Positions 35,054 through 48,693 are shown, numbered from the stretch's first letter. The stretch is DNA of 64,000 nucleotides from Glandiceps talaboti (GCF_964340395.1 NC_135563.1:14393151-14457150), one strand, 5' to 3'. A program made the numbers and translations. The notes: generated by a model not told the origin, from the sequence alone.

Positions 35054-38000
35054 ACGTCATCGTGTCCGAGAAGGTCAAATCGTTGGAGTGAAGGAATTTC
35101 TAGATGTTAGTTTGAGATCTGATTGGGTGAGCAATTGTTCTACTCTGTTGCCATGGATACAGATCATCAAATTTGAATTAAAGAAGACATGATGTAGCTA
35201 GAATCTGAAATTATGAAATAGAATTGGATTGTTGTGTGAATATATGATAAAAACTGTAACTGAACATTGACAGAAAATGAGAATCTATTGAACATAAAAA
35301 GGGATGGTATTTCGTAATCGGTAGCGTTACTCTAGAAAACGACAATGCTTGTGGTGGGATTTCTTGTAGGGCATTATAACACTATCCGTTTCTTGATGTG
35401 AACTATGATTGCGATGGAAATTCAAGTATTGGTTTGTAATCTATATCATCTCTTTAATGAATGCAAGAGGTTGAAATATGGCCCTGATCCATAAAACTTC
35501 TTGCAGTAACATTTGGATATTCGATGACCAATATGGGCATATTTTGCGTGTGATGTCACACCAAATATGGTCATATGTCAGAAGTGATAACTTGTTTATC
35601 TCCAAATATGGTAATGCATAATGCCATTCTTCATAACCAAATATGGACAGATTTCATGTCTGATGACATCACGTGACCAAATATGGTCAAATGTATTGCA
35701 TGATGTCATATAGTAATGACCAAATTTGGGCATTTATGCAAACAAGAACATCCCACCACAGGTGTAAGATTGCCTTACTCTGCAAGTAAAGTAAAAAGGT
35801 AGTATGTAAAGGCTATTGCCTGTAGGCATAACGGTTATCCGAAATCTTGCGTTTACCTGTAGTGGAAAGTCTAGACCAAATTTACATGGCAGAACAACTT
35901 TTCTTTTTTTTCCTGAATTTAATCACACTCAGGAGTTGCTGCAGGTGGATTTGCTCATTTTCAATCTCAAATTTTGATTTATGCACTTTTCATTGTACAA
36001 TCACAGACAAGGAAGACATTTTTTGATGGTCTGTTTTCAAGACATCATGCCATCCTATCAACTCTTATGAAAACTACACACAGAGAGAAAAAAAAAGCAC
36101 TAAAATAAAAAATATTGAAGAAAAAAAAAGTGAAATTTTTGTAGTCACACACACTTTTATAACATTACTACTACACAAACTTACAACTTTTGGTGTTGAA
36201 TTACAATTTGGTTAGAAAATGAATAAGCTTGATGCACCATGTATATTGACACCGCAGTAGCCGTAACATTTTCCTAGTTTTTTTTTGTGTTTTTGTTGAT
36301 TTTTACCCACAGAAAAATACACCTAAATTTGAATGAAAAAAGTTCAACCGCTCTGGTTAGCTAAATCACCAGTTTACTAAGTGGTACTTTATATATTGAC
36401 TTGATGTCCATATGTAAACAGACATTCAATCAGGTAGGGACTGGATCACTTGTTTGTCAACAAGTTGAAAGTTTGTGACAAATGTAGTTTGGTTGATTTA
36501 CTTACCATTTATGCTTCAACAAGTGCAGTGACTGACTATGGATTGAAATAGACAACAAAAATGCAGTAAAAAATTCTTCAGATTACAGATACTGGGGATT
36601 GACAACATGCATGGATGTAAAGAGCACCACATAATTAAAGAAATCAATAATGTAGAGTCCATTATCTTCAGCGAAACACAATTATCATTCTAATTTTAAT
36701 ATTTCATAATTTTTTTTGCTACAATCTATAACCCATAAAATGCTCTGTATGTCCATCGGAACCCCCCCCCCCACCCCCCCACCCATTGATTTTTTCCAAA
36801 AAGTCAATGTCTCAACACTCCAAATAAAAGGACCTTCAAATCTAATATTTTGTTTGCTGATGCATGTTTTATATTTAACATATAGGACCATTGGCAGAAA
36901 AGTATGATCCATTGGTTATTAAGGTTGAAGTTCAAGGCTGCTGTGTTTTATGATAGTGAATATGAGTGAAAAGTCATGCATGATGTCAATACACTCACTA
37001 CCATGGTAGGGTTTCCACTTACATGGCATTCTAAGTCTAAGTCAAGAAACCCGTAAAATGTTACCGGTACTTGATACATTTTGAGATACTGTTTTACCTC
37101 AAATATTTCAGTAACTTATTTAAATGTGAGCATACCAGTATCTCAGGGTAGAGTCTTACAGCATGTGTCAATAGTTATGTGTCAAGTTTGTTCAGAGTTT
37201 GAGTCGAAATCAGTAGATCAGAGGTGTGAGAAATGTGTAAATATATCAAGCAACTCAAGTCAGTGAGAAAAAAAAGCCAGTACTCAGGCCATTTCAAGTA
37301 AAAACAAAAGTGTAAACATTTCAGCAATAGAGGGCAGCATACTATTACTCTATTAGCAGCTGAGATTTAAAACAATCATGTAAGCAGGTGTTGGCTTGTG
37401 AAAGTTGAAAAGTGATTTTCTATTAGTGGAAAATGTATGTAGATAAGAAAATGTCCAAAATTTGAAAGATGTGTGTAATGCAAGTGAATAATAAAATATT
37501 ATTAGATGGCTTCTGAAGATCCTGACATGGTTCTATACCTGGGGTTTGTCGCTAAGAAGTTTTGTAGTGGGTTGAACTTTGACATGTTTGGGTCTGATGT
37601 GATTGTCAATTGCAATACAGCTTGCTACACATTAGATTACCATTCAGTACTGCATACCATTTTTGAAAAAAAAAAGATATGAAAAAATGAATATAAAACA
37701 TAGTAATAATAAGGGACAATGCATATAGAGATTAACAAAATGTAGTATTTTGCACCAAAAAATTATTATAATTGTTCCTGTATTTATTGGTTTTTTAAAG
37801 TTTTCAATAACAATTCTGTGTGAACTTTTGTTAATTTGTATGATAATACAATGTAGTATGTGTTGAAATATTAGCAGCGATGGATTATTCCACTTTGTAG
37901 CTCTTTATTTATAATTTACTACAGTGGAAACCAAGGTATCAGCAAACTAAGATAGACACAACTAAGAGTATTGTTGAAACATATAAAATAGACGAAAACT

Positions 38001-38680
38001 AGAACTGAAACTATTACTGCAACATGTTGGTATAAGCCATCAATGGATATTGATGTATTTACACTCACAGAAGGGTGGTGTCTCTGATAGCAAGTTTTTC
38101 TCAGGTGGCTGCATATTCAGCGTCTTTCAATGTTGACACTATCTTGGTTACAGGCTGATTATGTACATAACCAAAGCATCACTATCAGCCACTTGTGTAC
38201 CACATGCAACAACAAGTGTTTTTTGTCTGTGTCTAGCTTAGTTGCCGATAGCTAGCTTTCCACAGTAGTATCTTCTATTCCTAGTGTGTGTGTATATAGG
38301 TATGTATTCTCATCAAACTTGATGATTATAAAGATTGTTACAAATACAGTCAATGTAATTACAAATGTATATAGGCAGTCAGCTGATCATCTTGTAATAG
38401 CGTGTACACATTTAGAAATGTGCTGGCAATGATTTGTGCATGTATCAAAAGTAAGGAATTCTTGATAGTTTGATTTTGGTATCGTTTTAATTTTGATTGT
38501 GTGTTTTTTTTTGCACCCACTGCCCTACTTCATAAAGCTACTAGCCAAGCAGAAGTGTCGAACTTGATGGAAAATGAATCAAAAGTCTCAAAACTAGTAA
38601 CAGTGATGCATACATTTACTAGAAACCCAGAGACTTAATGTGCAGAGTCCAGTGCAGTATTTTGTTAATATCGAGTGAAT
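35054..38680. other. ZRANB1 3' flank and UTR, no further gene seen
   Basis: Probably includes the ZRANB1 3' UTR. AATAAA words occur near 36,103 and 37,489, and I cannot tell which is used. At about 35,520-35,730 the words CCAAATATGG and GATGTCA recur in a loose tandem pattern. A C-rich run is at 36,764-36,782. Confidence 0.4.
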
Positions 38681-38689
38681 CTTTTGTCT

Positions 38690-39125
38690 ACTTAGGTGGT
38701 CTTACCTATACATGTTACTAAATTGTGGATTTTTCATTTATTAGTCCCGTCTGAATTTTGTTATTGTCAAGATAATGTAAACTGTCTTAATTTTGTTTAC
38801 CTACATGTATAACTCTGACAAAATATTGTTTGCACCTTAAATGATAAAATATGTCTCTATCTTTCATTTGCTTGAGGTGTCCTATCAGCACTGAAAGTTT
38901 TTCATTTGCTTAGGTGGTCCTACCTGCACTGTAACAAAATGTATTAGTTTCCTTTTGCTTAGGTGGTTCTATCAGCACTGCAATAATGTGTTAGTTTTGC
39001 ATTTGCTTAGGTGGTCCTACCAGCACTGTGACAAAATGTGTTAGATTTTCATTTGCTTAGGTAGTCCTATCAACACTGCAACAAAATGTGTTAATTTTTA
39101 TTTTGCTTAGGTGGTCTTATCAGCA
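38690..39125. repeat. ~48-50-bp minisatellite
   Basis: Units of the form TTTGCTTAGGTGGTCCTACC followed by AGCACTGTGACAAAATGTGT recur at about 38,907, 38,957, 39,005, 39,054 and 39,104, with weaker copies upstream. Each contains a TTTGCTTAG that looks like a 3' splice site, but no coding sequence follows. Confidence 0.75.
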
Positions 39126-39308
39126 CTGTGACTCCCAAAGCTGTCAATATTTCATAGATGGTTGTTCTTTCTGTTTCTTTCTTTCTGACTACCAGCATGA
39201 TGTCGGTCATGAAATCAATGCTGCTAATAAACAATGGCAGATGAACTGTTGGCAATCTAAAACAAACACAAACACAAACTATTATTGATACAAAACATTG
39301 ATATAATT

Positions 39309-39425
39309 ACACTCACAGGAGGGTGGTGTCTCTTGTAGGGAGTAACTCTCAAGTGGCCACACTCACACGAGGGTGGTGTCTCTTGTAGGGAGTAACTCTC
39401 AAGTGGCCACACACTCAACCTCACT
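39309..39425 (+). repeat. Dispersed repeat with local 53-bp duplication
   Basis: GAGGGTGGTGTCTCTTGTAG and GGAGTAACTCTCAAGTGGCC occur twice in a row. Related single copies lie at about 38,068-38,140 (plus) and 50,825-50,895 (minus orientation), which share ACACTCACA-GGGTGGTGT and the AAGTGGC block. Confidence 0.65.
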
Positions 39426-39888
39426 CAATGTTTACACTGTCTTTTGAGAGTAATTATAACTTTCACCTCAGTGTTACATGTATCTGTGACTCTGGTGACC
39501 TTTTATACTCCCGAGTTTCATTGATTTCATTTCGATATATATATCCATGTGATAATTAGCATAATAAAACAGAATACTTGCTTTTCCAGTGATGTGAACT
39601 TTTTGATGTGTATTGATGAAAAGTTAAGATTTTTTTAATGAGTTTGTGGGTAGTTTTTGTTTTTTTATATAAATAAGTTTACTCCATGTACCAAAGATTA
39701 CAAGCAGGTGTCCTCAGTAATTTGTTTTATTTTAGTTTTACAGCAGCAAACAAGTGTTTATTAGTATATGTACAACTCAAGATACAGCGCATGGTAATTT
39801 TAGAGTCTGACTTGATCAGAAAAAGACTTATAAATAAAAAATGTAGTCATATCTAAATTTGTTAACTGACGACAGCATTTTGATATGT

Positions 39889-40178
39889 TGAATTGTGTAC
39901 AGCCATTGGTGGCGCTCTAATAGTCCACAGTGGAAAACATATATGTTGAATCCTATACAGCCATTGGTGGCGCTCTAATAGTCCACAGTGGAACACATAT
40001 ATGTTGATTCCTATACAGCCATTGGTGGCGCTCTCATAGTCTACACTGGAACACATATATGTTGAATTGTGTGCATCTGTTGGTGGCGCTCTGATAGTCC
40101 ACACTGGAACACATATATGTTGAATCATGTGCATCCGTTGGTGGCGCTCTAATAGTCCACAGTGGCACACATATATGT
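39889..40178. repeat. 58-bp minisatellite, 5 copies
   Basis: CATTGGTGGCGCTCTAATAG followed by TCCACAGTGGAACACATATA repeats five times with few changes. The period is not a multiple of three, so the reading frame through it shifts identity between units. Confidence 0.9.
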
Positions 40179-40974
40179 TACAGTTGCTATGAATCCCAGG
40201 TCATTAAGAGCGAATTTTTTATTCACATTTGAAAATTAGAAACCGACAACCCCATCTTTCTGTAAACAATAGGAATACATTTTGAATGAATGGTAAAGTC
40301 TATTTCACAGAGTAATGGTGATGTTTGGCTATCTTGCAGTCAATATGACGACTCTGAGAGGCAACTATTTTGAGAAAATTCTTAAAACTAAACAATATAT
40401 TATACCTTCAACCTGCCCCGTTTTCTGTTTAAAAGGAAAAACCTGCCAATGTAAAAGAATACTGATTGAACATATTTAAATCGTGAAAATTCTGTATGTC
40501 GTGATTGGCATCGACAAGGAATGTCCAAATGAATGTATGATTGAATGAATGAATGAAGTGTAATAATTATATTAGCTGCAGAACACATATCAAAAACACA
40601 CAGCATTTTAACTCTTTTTTACCCCACAATAACATATTCAGATGTGTGAAAAATAACAAGATTTGAAATTAAAAATTAATGGCTAATATGAGGACAAGTA
40701 GTTGTTTTGCACACTTAGAAATTACACTACACTTTTACCAAGTGTAATCTTGTTAGCTATAAACTATATCTATGTATTTTGTTAATGTACATGTTTTTGT
40801 TATTTTTAACTGTTTGTTATTAATTTGTTAATTTCTTAATATTTGGTTTCGATTTGTCTTAGTTTTTGAAGTCCAAAAAGTGTCTGGTATTTTGTTTATT
40901 TTCTTTAACCAGTTTTAATATTTATTTTATGTAAGTTTTTATGATTTATTTTTAGATTGTATATAATACTGGTG

Positions 40975-41390
40975 TATAGACAGTAGAAGAAGCCTGTAAA
41001 ATGTGTATTCTCCAGTGTCTATAGTTGTAGTCTGTACTAGGCTGGTATATAGACAGTGGGGAGGCATGTAAGATGTGTATTCTCCACTGTCTGTAGTTGC
41101 AGTCTGTACTAGGCTGGTATATAGACAGTGGAGGTGGCTTATAAGATGTGTATTCTCCAGTGTCTATAGTTGCAGTCTATACTAGACCGGTATATAGACA
41201 GTGGAGGTGGCATGTAAGATTCTCCAGTGTCCATAGTTGCAGTCTATACTAGGTGGGCATATAGACAGTGGAGGTGGCTTATAAGATGTGTATTCTCCAG
41301 TGTCTATAGTTGCAGTCTATACTAGACTGGTATATAGACATTGGGGGAGGCTTGATGCGTATTCTCTTGTGTCATTATTTGCAGTCTATG
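40975..41390. repeat. ~72-bp minisatellite of hairpin-forming units
   Basis: Six units begin at about 40,975, 41,050, 41,120, 41,193, 41,260 and 41,332. Each holds TATAGACAGTGG and, about 22 nt later, the complement CTCCAGTGTCTATAG (or CCACTGTCTGTAG). Most units could therefore fold into a 12-14 bp stem. Confidence 0.8.
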
Positions 41391-41631
41391 TTAATGGGAT
41401 ATCAGTTTCAACAGTTTGAATAATTCATTTTGACTGTAATTACATCGATTGGACCTTTATTGATGTTTCTCACTGCAGCTATTGTAATATCAACATAAAC
41501 CTTAAATTAAGGACATTAAGTCATCAGCTTCCCATCCACAAAATTCAACCAAGAAATCTTCTCCTTACACTTCATTATACCAATAAAATAATGTATTGTG
41601 ACACCCATGGAGATGACCTACACAATTGACA

Positions 41632-41802
41632 TGACCCTTGACCTCATCATTGACATAGTATATTACCCACTGCTTGTATGACCCATGACCTCACCATTGA
41701 TATGCAGATGTAGACACTTGACTACATTGATACATCAAATGATCTTATGATTTAGATGACCTGTAACCTTGTCAGTGACATATTTGACATGACCTATGAC
41801 CT
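41632..41802 (-). promoter_or_regulatory. Cluster of four DR1-type nuclear-receptor motifs
   Basis: TGACCCTTGACCT (41,632), TGACCCATGACCT (41,679), TGACCTGTAACCT (41,757) and TGACCTATGACCT (41,790) are each direct repeats of TGACC[CT] with one base between. This is the DR1 pattern read by HNF4/RXR-type receptors (AGGTCA on the minus strand). They sit in a loose tandem repeat with recurring CATTGACAT-like words. Binding is not shown by sequence alone. Confidence 0.4.
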
Positions 41803-42287
41803 TACTGTTGATATCCAATGAAAATCCAGTGTATTTTGGGGACCCAAAAGATTAAATTGAGGAGGAACGTTTATTTATTGTAAAAAAAAATAAACAAAAC
41901 AATATTTGACATAAATTTTCGTAAAGTATAAAGTGCATGCAAAGGTACATTCTGGCGAAGTACAGTCAAAAACCAGTTACTCTTTTGGCAAGTCACCTTT
42001 GGTCCCCAAAAGTAAGATGCCACATGTTCAGTGGACAGAGACAAACTTATATTGATTCTTAAAAGTTCCTGGTAGCAATGACAAAAAATGTAACCATGGC
42101 TATTGATATATGGCATTTTTGTCCTTGTCATGGAATGATTAAAGTGTGATATATTTGACAACAATCAACCCCTCAATCCTGATATTATGCGTACAATGCA
42201 CCTTGTGTACAAAATTAGTGACAGGGGCATGATGGAAACATAGCTGTATGGAGAAATAATAAACAGGTGTTCTATTCCAGCACACTA

Positions 42288-42428
42288 TAGCCTGTTAACT
42301 GCACTGTTGAGATACTTGACCGTTAGCTGGTCATAACTCCTAGCCCTCACATCTTCCAGATTTTGATGTGAGAGTTAGGAGGCAATGACCAGTTAACGAT
42401 GTATCTCAACAGTGCAGTATACAGGCTA
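42288..42428. repeat. ~140-nt imperfect hairpin
   Basis: TAGCCTGTTAACTGCACTGT, TGAGATAC and CTGGTCATAACTCCTAGCCC on the left pair with their complements on the right, which ends ACTGCAC-like TGCAGTATACAGGCTA. The arms are about 65 nt with a short TTCCAGATTTT loop. A foldback MITE or a long stem-loop RNA are both possible. Confidence 0.7.
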
Positions 42429-43688
42429 GTTAGTATACATGACTTTGTAATACTGGTAACTGATGTTTTACAAGGTTGTATGCATGTCTGTGTGTAGACT
42501 GATGGACTTGATGTTGTTGTTGTTGTTGTCACACTTGTTAACCATTGGTTTTCAAGGGAGTAAAGGAGTGTACACAACAATAAACATGTCAGTCTGAGTC
42601 TCATCTATGTATTGGGTCAAATTCAGCAACTACTTTCACTGTTGTCACTTTTTAACCTAGGGTAGAACAGTACCATTGTGAGCAAGACCAGCAAGATGGG
42701 GAACTATCTCTAATCATAGTCATATATATATAGATTTGTGCAATAATTCCCTATATTATTAGTAAGATGATTTATGGACAATAGGGATATTGTCTAAAGC
42801 AAAAAATTTGAAAATTGATTTAATTCTGGCTGTGTTTGGTATACTAGCTAGCTTGCATGTATGTATGTGACGTGACAATGCTGTGTGCTAGGTTTAATGA
42901 CTTCAATTTTTGTTAACCCACAATAGCTTGATATCAAATCTATATCCTGGAAATAAAAGTTTGGTTTATCATAAAGGAACATGTGTTATGTTGTCTTTTT
43001 GTGTTGTTGTTTCATTTTTGATTCCCACACATCATCATACATGATTGCATATATAGTCCTAGCTGGGAGTCCTAGGTAGGTGTACACATCTCCATTTGTC
43101 TCCCTGTTGTAATAACAGCTTCAATTGTATGTTCTCCCAAGTACAAAATCGTTCATGTAGTACTTTCGAAGAGCTACGATTTCTGATATAGTATGTATTT
43201 TGTACAAATGCACAAGATCGGTGAGAGAATGTTGATGTATGCCCTCATTCGGCCAAAGTGAAAGTATTTCAGTATTTTGTTTTTCATGACTACCAGCAAA
43301 TCACACAGATTGTAACCAAGTTATAATCACAAACTTTTAGAGTAAGCCTTGCCTCCTAATTTTAAATATTACATTCTATGATTTTTTTTATTAGAATGAC
43401 ATTACATACTCTCAGGCTAGCTCTGTTCAGCAAACAGAGATGTACTGTATATTTTCTCCCCGCCTTCTTTTTTCCTTTGATTATTAGAAGAGTTGATGTT
43501 CACTTCTTTTTTCTCTACTGTAATGTATATATTTTGTGCGATGGACTGAGGCCTTAGAATTTGAACTGAAGCAAAACAACAACTACTGTTGTAGTGTTAA
43601 ATATACTAACTCCAATGCAAGTACATTTCTATAGTGGAGTCCATTCCCTGGTTTCATGCAAAAACACATATGTCTATATTGATTAAAC

Positions 43689-43740
43689 CACAGACCCTCC
43701 ACCGTTGGTAGAGGTAACATTCAACAGTAGAGGGTCTATG
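43689..43740. repeat. 52-nt hairpin
   Basis: CACAGACCCTCCACCGTTG and CAACAGTAGAGGGTCTATG are imperfect complements (about 15 of 19 pairs) around a short loop. Confidence 0.55.
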
Positions 43741-44559
43741 ATTAAAAACATAAAATCACAAAACAACAAGCACCAAGTTTTACTTTCATTTTTAATATTG
43801 AACATTTCAAAACAAAGCCGAAAAAAAAGAAGGCAGAAACGGTTGCTCATGGTAACAAGATGTCAGCCTGTACGAAAGATGAAATTATTATCATTTTAAT
43901 ATAATTACAACAAATACAAAACAAAACAAATCTTTCTTTACAGTAGGAACTTTTTACACCACAAAAATGTTGAAATAGAAGTCGTTAAATAATCTTTTTT
44001 AAGTTTGATTCAACATCTTGTAATTACTAAGCAACACATAGTAAGGAATTGTGATTTCTATTTGGTTTTCAAATATAATGAAAAAAATTGGATGAAAATT
44101 AACACCATGATCAAATCAAGCAAGTGATTTCATGCATACAATTCAATTACTGTTCATGATTTGCGACTCAAAATACATTTTTTTCTTCCTCACACAGCCC
44201 CCATATATCACCTAAGTTTCCCAAACAAATGACTAAGAATAGAAGACACAATCCCCCCCCCCCATTACATATTATTTCTGTGTAACTCGTCTATGAAATG
44301 AATTTATTTCAAGTTTGAACATAAAGATCAAAGATTAACGATACCACTAGAAAGGTTGCATGTTAAAAGAAGCATCTATACATCACTGTTGTACACCTCA
44401 GACCAGAGAGTCTGAGGGTTGTACAAATGCTTGATTATCACAACAAATACGGCTGCTATTCAGTAAAACAAATAAAAATAATGCATGTACATGTATATGT
44501 CCTTTGTTCTGCATTACTTATGCCAAAGATGTGAAACCAGTCACTTTTATTTACCACAA

Positions 44560-44910
44560 AGTCATTGCAATATGCATGAAATGACTCAATTTTGGTAACT
44601 GACCTTGAAGGCCAAGGTCAAATGACTAGGGCTGAAATAAAGGTTGCCCCTTAAACTACAGGCCTGGGGTAGACACTAGAATAGGATCACTATGTATTAC
44701 TGTAAATAGTGGTTCAACAACAAATATATTTTGGTCAAATTAGATAATGTTGGGAAGTAAAGTGACATATATCTACCTAGCACCTTTATAGCATTTCATC
44801 TTTGTGTCAGGTTTGAATGAAATCAGCCTTTGTATCTTAGATTATATATAGGTATGCACATGGTTAGACAGATGGAACCAATTGTAATAAGCCCCTCAGA
44901 TTGTGCCTGA
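44560..44910 (-). mobile_element. Diverged pearl/HINE-like copy
   Basis: On the minus strand it reads GAGGGGCTTATTACAATTGG, then TTCCATCTGTC, then TTTCATTCAAACCTGACACA. This is the same order as the left end of the 25,291 element (GGGGACTTATGGATTGGGTT, CCGTCTGTCC, TTCTTCAAACTTGGTACAGG). The tetranucleotide run is reduced to a trace. Confidence 0.55.
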
Positions 44911-45059
44911 AAGGGGTGGGGGGGGGGGTTTAAACAAAAAATAGTACTGATAGTACAGTAACTCAAAGAGACACACTTGAAGCTCCAGAAATTGTATCTA
45001 AGATTTCTGACTTCACAATGGTTTGTGTGTAAAAGCGCAAATAAAAGACACATCCTGGA

Positions 45060-46258
45060 GCGCTGACATCTGATTTTCAGATATCTAGACTCTTGACTAA
45101 GTGGTTTTCATATATATATATATATACATCCTCCACCCCAACACACAACTATACTTAAAGTTCGATATGTTGCACTGAGTATACCAAAAATATTTCAAAA
45201 CATGAGGCACCATATTCTAATTTAATAGTGATACCATTCATTATTTACAACCTACCACAAAGAAACCAGAATCAAAAAAAAAAAAAAAATTTCTTTCACT
45301 TTTTTCCAGTTTGTGTATAATTTTTTTTACAAAAAAAGAGAAAAGTAAAGCCTTCCCAGTTATTCATTTTGTTGTACATTATTAAATACAACAAAAGTTA
45401 AAAAATAGGAAGTCTTTCAGTCTTCAACAAAGAAATAAACTGTTGAATTCAACTTTGAAAAAAAAACCAAATAGACCACTGACAATTTGCATCAGACTTT
45501 GTTGATATAGTGTCACAGTATATTTACAAAAGACATACTTTTTTGTAATGACCAAACTGTTTGTCACAACTCAGACACATCACTTTAGTCATTTAGTAAC
45601 TAGCGAGTAAAAAAAAAAAAGATAAATCAAAAACATTTCTGATGTTCACAAAAGTACTAATTATAAAATATTAATTAAGTAAACCTATGACATCATTTCA
45701 AGGTCTAACAATGCCCAAAAGAGTTCAAATGACCCAGGCTTGCACAATAACATTTTATTGCCTGTGAGGGCGCTATATATATATATATATATATATATTA
45801 GAAGCCAGCTCAGGATTATGCATATTTATATATATCAGCTTAGTAAATGCTTTGTTTCAAAACACATACACAATGAATAGTACAGGGTTATGTGACCAAA
45901 ATAATAACACAACTGTTAACACTGAGCAAGCAGCCTATTTTCAAGGGGGTAATAGACATAAATACTCATCTCAAAAGTACAGTGGGAAATTCAGAGAAAT
46001 TTGATCTCCAACACTGATTATATAAACATTACAATCATACAAATACATCGCAGCGAAATTTACAACAGAAAAAAAATTAAAGACATACAATGGTAAATGT
46101 ATCACAATAAAGTACTATAAACTTGTAATAACAACCCAATGCCTATATTATTAGCCTTTCTTACAATTTTTTGCTATACTATTTTTTATGAAAAAGTACA
46201 AAAAGTACAAACATTAGTTAAGATTACAGAAAAAAAAGACTGATTTTTTTATATGTGA
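45060..46258. other. AT-rich intergenic DNA, no gene seen
   Basis: Contains TATATA runs at about 45,111-45,125 and 45,776-45,799 and A/T homopolymers. Nothing coding. Confidence 0.45.
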
Positions 46259-46267
46259 ATGTTACAC

Positions 46268-46452
<185 letters not shown>

Positions 46453-47399
46453 ATGCAATGAATATGTAGTTGATGGCTGTACATTGTATTTTACATTATA
46501 CATGCACGACAAGACTTATGATGCCATGCTGAAGATTCACAACATGTATCTTTATGTCATTCAGTGATGTCAACCTTGTGATTCATGTCACTGACAGACT
46601 CATTAAAGTGATATGGGCCAACTTGAGACACTTGTTATCTTGATGTGAAATACTTACTTACAAACCCAGAGACTTGTCTATCTAGCTTGACACTGTTGTT
46701 TGACAGAAGGTTCATCATGCCAGATAGCCAAATCTCTGGACTAAAATATAAAAGCCATATATCATATTTACAGCAATTTGCAACATGAGACAAGTGCACA
46801 CTCACATAGTATCATATTTATGATAATTTATTGATTTGTTAATTTATAAGTTATTAAACTCATAAAGCATTACATTTATACCGATATTATCTCCATATAT
46901 TGTTGACAGGTTTATACCTATGCATTTTCTCTAAAAAATCTTGATGTCAACAGGTAGACTGAAAGATTCACTATGGCACATCATATTGCTGTCTCTTACG
47001 CCAAGCTGCAGCAATGTGGTGTGCCAACGACAGTAAATCTTCCAGACTACAATTTTGGGTACATCCAAAACTTACATCAGTAATTCTTTGCATTGTCTGT
47101 GTAACTGCCATGCTACAGATCTCATGATTATTACTAGAGACAGCAATAACATAACATGAAACAAACATAACACATAAAGTTGTTCAGATGTCCCTTTATG
47201 TCTATGTGCCAAATGTATACTAGCAGCAGAGCCCAACGTGGATATACCTTCGGTTTTGCTTCTATTATGATGTCAAAAATGTATTTTCCTGAACACTCTG
47301 TTGTGAGGTGCTAATAAAGCCATCATCAAATCATTACATCAGGTTTTCAAATTCATAAATTTTGATAAAAAATGTTAAACAAGCCTTCATTGATAACAT

Positions 47400-47955
47400 A
47401 GTCCCCAACCAATGTGGTGGAAGGCAAAGTTATTGTGCAAATTTGAATGGCTTCTCTAGATACAAAACTTCATAATTTATTGACCAATTTGCTATTTAAC
47501 CTTGAATATGGAGGCCAGGGTCAAAGGTCCAGGTATAAAAAGAAAGCTGACCTTTGGAGCATAGACATTTAAGTAGAGTCTTTGTATATTCAACTTCTTG
47601 AGTTAACAATAGAAATAATTTTGGCCATTTCACCTTGAAAATATTTGTCAAGGTCAAAGGTCTGGTCTCATTAGAAAGCTCATCATTGATAATGTGAGGG
47701 TAGACACTTAAATGGTGTCTGTATATGTATCAAACTTTTGGAGATAACAGGCCATTCGGCCATATTTGATTTAGTCACAAAACAAAGTGATGTGCATATG
47801 TCTCACATAGCTTATAACCTTTGTGCCTGGTTTTGTTGAAATTGGTTGGTGCATGCCAGCGATATGAGGGTGAATGCATACATGGACAGACAGAAAGACA
47901 GAACCCAATGTAATAGCCCTTTCCTGGTGGTGTCAATTGGGGTTAAAAATAATCT
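47400..47955 (-). mobile_element. Pearl/HINE-like copy with two core units
   Basis: On the minus strand the end reads GGGCTATTACATTGGGTTCT, GTCTTTCTGTCTGTCC, then TTTCAACAAAACCAGGCACA and GCACATCACTTTGTTTTGTG, matching the 25,291 and 59.1-kb copies. Two core units of about 180 bp follow. Each carries a DR1-like word (GGGTCAAAGGTCC at 47,518; AGGTCAAAGGTCT at 47,651). Confidence 0.65.
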
Positions 47956-48654
47956 CCTTCTCATCTGTAGTGCATTATATGAATTTTCACTAATCCTAGC
48001 TCTATAATATAATCTTCCAGATTCCTGTACAACATCTATTAACACAGTTTCTACAAGTTTTAGACTTTAGTCTTGGAATGTCTTCATTTTAAATATCACA
48101 AAATAGTTTCCCATTTCTACCATATACACAGACGTATGTGCCTATCAATTTCTATTACAGGTTTCTACCATCTACAGAAATAAATGGTCATTTCCTATAC
48201 TGCGCAATCACATCAAATTTTACATGTAGTGCATATAGTTGCATTGAGTACGAAAGGAAATGCCACTTGAATAATCAGCTGTATACTTATACACGATCAG
48301 TGGAAAGAAATACTTGAGATATACCAAAAGTAACTAGACCCTAGCTGAGAAGTCACACACATAATGTTGAATGTGTGTGTGTCTCACTTGGTTTTTGAAT
48401 CTTTTTATAACAATCGCTTTCCTACCAAAATCATTGTAAGAAAATATTTCTTTTTAGCCTGGTCTATCAAAAAAAATCCATTTTTTGGACAGAATGACAG
48501 AAAATATCTTGATGTATGGGTAATATCAAAAAGTCTTGTTTATATAAGGGATAAAATCTACAAAAAAAACGCCACAAAAATCTATCCCTCCCTATTTCAA
48601 TGTATTTCCTTATAAGTCTGGTGGCAAGAGGTCACCATAACTCACCATGCTAAC

Positions 48655-48693
48655 CTGACCTTTTGACCTGCCATGACCTGCAATCTGACCTTA
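48655..48693 (-). promoter_or_regulatory. Four TGACCT half-sites in ~40 bp
   Basis: TGACCTTTTGACCT gives a DR2. Two more TGACCT words follow at spacings of 4 and 6 bases. On the minus strand these are AGGTCA nuclear-receptor half-sites. Function not shown. Confidence 0.35.

Noticed and set aside
35041-35140. Glu/Arg-rich frame (VEELERHRVREGQ) after the ZRANB1 stop
   Set aside because: A different frame with an in-frame stop directly upstream. No acceptor or homology supports a further exon.
38690-39125. Tandem TTTGCTTAG words as a second splice-acceptor array
   Set aside because: No exon sequence follows any of them and no gene runs through this region on the plus strand, unlike the MGAT2 array.
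39862-40170. 102-codon minus-strand ORF
   Set aside because: Translation of the 58-bp minisatellite, whose frame identity changes between units.
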